Assembly (NCBI GenBank): GCA_900557385.1
Contig: USSP01000129.1
Location: forward strand, 1 to 5,614
DNA from: an uncultured Lachnospiraceae bacterium
GTDB lineage: Bacteria > Bacillota > Clostridia > Lachnospirales > Lachnospiraceae
Direction: 5' to 3'
Length of the DNA: 5,614 bases
Shown one piece after another: positions 3,871 through 5,614 of this stretch. Position 1 is the stretch's first letter. Every line of letters begins with the position of its first letter. The position numbers and the translations under genes were made by a program. The notes beneath the pieces are model-generated. The model ran no database searches. It had not been told where the DNA came from and saw only the letters and a program-made list of their open reading frames with translations.

Positions 3871-5385
3871 GTGAAGAACAAGAAGAAAAAAATCGTAGTT
3901 TTGGTGGTTCTGCTCTGTGTGGCCGGAGGCATTTTCTGGGCATGCAGCAATGGAAAGAGCAGTGCCGGACAATATACAGAAGTACCGGTACAGGTGAAGG
4001 ATATGAGTTCCTATCTGGAGTTTAGCGGAAATGTGGAATCTGCCAATACAGCCAATGTGTATGCAGATGCTGCTGCCAAAGTGACGGAATTAAAAGTAGA
4101 GGAAGGTGACGAGGTAAAAGCCGGAGATGTCATTGCGGTACTGGATTCCTCCAATGTGGAATACAACATTCGACTGAAGGAAGCAGCGTTGAAAGCAACC
4201 AATACCTCCAACTATTACAATATCAAGGACACACAGAATGCTTTGGACCAGTATCAGGAAGCCCAGAGTCAGGGATTAAACAATACCCTGGTTTCTGCAC
4301 AAAAGGCTTTGATCAGTGCACAGCAGAATTATCAGGATGCTGCAGACAAGTATAATACCGCAAAAGCGGATTACGATGGCGGGAAGAATACCAGTGTGGT
4401 ATCAGCCAAACAGCAGTTGGCATCCCAGCAGGCGTCCTACAACAGTGCATCCAAGCAGCATGACGACGGCATGCTGTCCGATGAGGCCTTTGCCAGTTCC
4501 CAGATAGCACTTGCCAATGCCCAGGAGAACCTGAGACTGGCTAAGGAACAGGCCGAACAGCAGATTGAAGATTACTATGATGCTTTTACCCAGGCAGAAC
4601 AGGCACTTGCCAATGCAGAACGGGATTATGAAGCGAGCCTGTTGAGTACATCCCAGACGGAAGAAAATTACGAAAATAATGTGGAGAAAGCACAGGCATT
4701 ATCTTCTACAGAGACTTCGGAAATCGAATTGGCGCATTTGAAAGAATCTTTGGACGATTATATGATTTATGCACCCATTGACGGAGTCGTTACGACATTG
4801 AATTTGAAAGAAGGGGATTATGCTGCGGCAGGAAGTGTGGCTGTGGCGGAAATCCAGGACTTTACCACCATGCAGGTGGCAGTAAAGATTGATGAACAGA
4901 ATATCGGCAATGTACATATCGGAGATCCTGTGTCAGTGTACATTAATGCATTGGATCATACTTATGAAGGAAAAATAACAGAAATATCCAAAACGGCAGT
5001 CAAAAGCAATAATGCTGTTTATGTGAATGCCACCGTGCAATTCCCTGCGGATGAGGAGGTGCGCACCGGCTTCAGCGCAGAGGTGAAGCTGACGAAAGCA
5101 TCCGCACCGGAGGCAATCTGTATTCCCCTTGATACAGTAAATTATGATACAGATCATACTGCTTATGTCTATGTGAAGAATGCCAAGGGCGAAAAGGAAC
5201 GCAGAGATGTCAAACTGGGACTTTCCGATACCAGTATGGTTCAGGTCACGGAAGGCTTAAGTGAGGGTGAGACCGTCATGCAGGAGGTCAAACTGAATAT
5301 GGGTATGATGTACGGCTATGATATGGAAATGGGTCAACCGCAAGGTGGTGGCCATGGAGCACCTGATGGTGCTCCACAGGAATAA
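3871..5385 (+). CDS. MacA-like periplasmic-adaptor-type subunit of an ABC exporter (HlyD/RND adaptor family)
   Basis: A 504-aa protein starting at GTG 3871, with AGGAG (3851-3855) and AAAGG (3856-3860) upstream and no other good start codon. The N-terminus has a Lys-rich stretch and a membrane segment (residues 8-24). C25 follows FWA, a poor lipobox, so a membrane anchor is more likely than a lipoprotein. The first half of the lipoyl-like domain is about 60-95 (VTELKVEEGDEVKAGDVIAVLD). A long Ala/Gln/Glu-rich coiled-coil hairpin spans about 97-293, and the second lipoyl half is YMIYAPIDGVVTTLNLKEGD (297-316). Beta-barrel and membrane-proximal parts follow. The hairpin tip has K195-x6-L202-x6-S209, close to the RLS motif of MacA/AcrA adaptors. 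The C-terminus is an unusual Gly/Met/Pro tail. In the family, the adaptor couples an ABC ATPase-permease to export of peptides, lipids or drugs. The ATPase gene begins 7 nt downstream; the substrate is unknown. Confidence 0.92.
   Translation: MKNKKKKIVVLVVLLCVAGGIFWACSNGKSSAGQYTEVPVQVKDMSSYLEFSGNVESANTANVYADAAAKVTELKVEEGDEVKAGDVIAVLDSSNVEYNIRLKEAALKATNTSNYYNIKDTQNALDQYQEAQSQGLNNTLVSAQKALISAQQNYQDAADKYNTAKADYDGGKNTSVVSAKQQLASQQASYNSASKQHDDGMLSDEAFASSQIALANAQENLRLAKEQAEQQIEDYYDAFTQAEQALANAERDYEASLLSTSQTEENYENNVEKAQALSSTETSEIELAHLKESLDDYMIYAPIDGVVTTLNLKEGDYAAAGSVAVAEIQDFTTMQVAVKIDEQNIGNVHIGDPVSVYINALDHTYEGKITEISKTAVKSNNAVYVNATVQFPADEEVRTGFSAEVKLTKASAPEAICIPLDTVNYDTDHTAYVYVKNAKGEKERRDVKLGLSDTSMVQVTEGLSEGETVMQEVKLNMGMMYGYDMEMGQPQGGGHGAPDGAPQE
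5355..5376 (+). other. Strong RNA hairpin across the end of the adaptor gene
   Basis: Perfect stem GGAGCACC (5356-5363) / GGTGCTCC (5368-5375) with a TGAT loop, extended by T5355-A5376 to nine pairs. It lies inside the adaptor's coding sequence, where it encodes GAP-D-GAP, and ends 9 nt before the last base of the stop codon (5385). No T run follows, so it is unlikely to be a full terminator. It sits just upstream of the ATPase ribosome-site region. Confidence 0.7.
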
Positions 5386-5392
5386 GAAAGGC

Positions 5393-5614
5393 ATGGAAGA
5401 AATGGAAGAAACAAGAAACATCATTCTTTCCATGCAGGGCATCGTGAAAGAATACAATGTTGCAGGTGAAGTGTCACAGGTCTTAAAGGGAATTGACCTT
5501 ACGGTGGAAGCCGGGGAGTTCCTGGCGGTTCTGGGACCTTCCGGCTCCGGCAAATCCACGCTGATGAATATTATCGGCTGTCTGGATGTGCCCACTAGAG
5601 GACACTATACCCTG
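5393..5614 (+). CDS. MacB-type ABC transporter ATP-binding protein, N-terminal part (continues beyond window)
   Basis: The frame stays open to the last base and gives 74 residues. With ATG 5393 as residue 1, the nucleotide-binding domain starts near residue 10 (ILSMQGIVKEYNVAGEVSQVLKGIDLTV), followed by the Walker A motif GPSGSGKST (48-56) and LMNIIGCLDVPTRG (57-70). This is the typical pattern of the LolD/MacB/FtsE-type export ATPases. It would hydrolyse ATP on the cytoplasmic face to drive the exporter whose adaptor gene lies 7 nt upstream. The start is uncertain: ATG 5393 has AGGA at 5378-5381, ATG 5402 has AAAGG (5387-5391) at 10 nt spacing, and in-frame ATGs also exist at 5354 and 5366 inside the adaptor gene. 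Whether a permease domain is fused cannot be seen; Walker B and the LSGGQ signature are outside. Confidence 0.93.
   Translation, partial: MEEMEETRNIILSMQGIVKEYNVAGEVSQVLKGIDLTVEAGEFLAVLGPSGSGKSTLMNIIGCLDVPTRGHYTL

Noticed and set aside
5257..5595. A 112-codon minus-strand open frame at the window end
   Set aside because: It is antisense to the Walker A region of the ATPase and the end of the adaptor, both strongly supported.

Overview
The window looks like chromosomal DNA of a low-to-moderate GC Firmicute, most likely class Clostridia and plausibly Lachnospiraceae. This is inferred from gene content (YitT-type membrane protein, soluble ComEC-like hydrolase, chemoreceptor, MacA/MacB-like exporter), strong AGGAG-type ribosome binding sites, extended -10 promoters, rho-independent terminators and a tRNA gene without an encoded CCA end. 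I could not run a database search, so family names rest on motifs read by eye. All supported genes lie on the + strand.

Layout. Bases 1-285 hold the C-terminal end of a methyl-accepting chemotaxis protein, closed by a terminator at 310-349. Bases 382-1299 encode an exported or membrane-anchored metallo-beta-lactamase-fold hydrolase like the C-terminal domain of ComEC; its stop codon runs into a terminator (1299-1321), whose loop holds the -35 of a candidate promoter for the next gene. Bases 1368-1838 encode an unrecognised 156-aa protein. An extended -10 promoter near 1875 precedes an apparent three-gene operon with overlapping ends: a YitT/DUF2179 membrane protein (1931-2797), a hotdog-fold acyl-CoA thioesterase (2794-3231) and an unrecognised 96-aa protein (3224-3514).

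A tRNA-Gly(CCC) gene with its own good promoter and terminator follows (3518-3666). Next comes a non-coding stretch of about 200 bases with two abutting hairpins (3661-3730), a promoter, and a perfect tandem 11-bp repeat at the expected transcription start (3810-3831) that looks like an operator. It leads into a MacA-like membrane-fusion/adaptor protein (3871-5385) and the start of its ABC ATPase (5393 to the window end), with a strong hairpin near the adaptor's stop codon. The permease expected for such a system would lie beyond the window.

How the parts work together. The adaptor and ATPase very probably form one tripartite-type ABC exporter unit, and the tandem repeat suggests local control. 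The YitT-thioesterase-96-aa genes look translationally coupled, but no shared pathway can be read from them. I see no mobile element, CRISPR array or clear defence system. The least explained items are the operator-like tandem repeat, the paired hairpins after the tRNA, and the two unrecognised small proteins.
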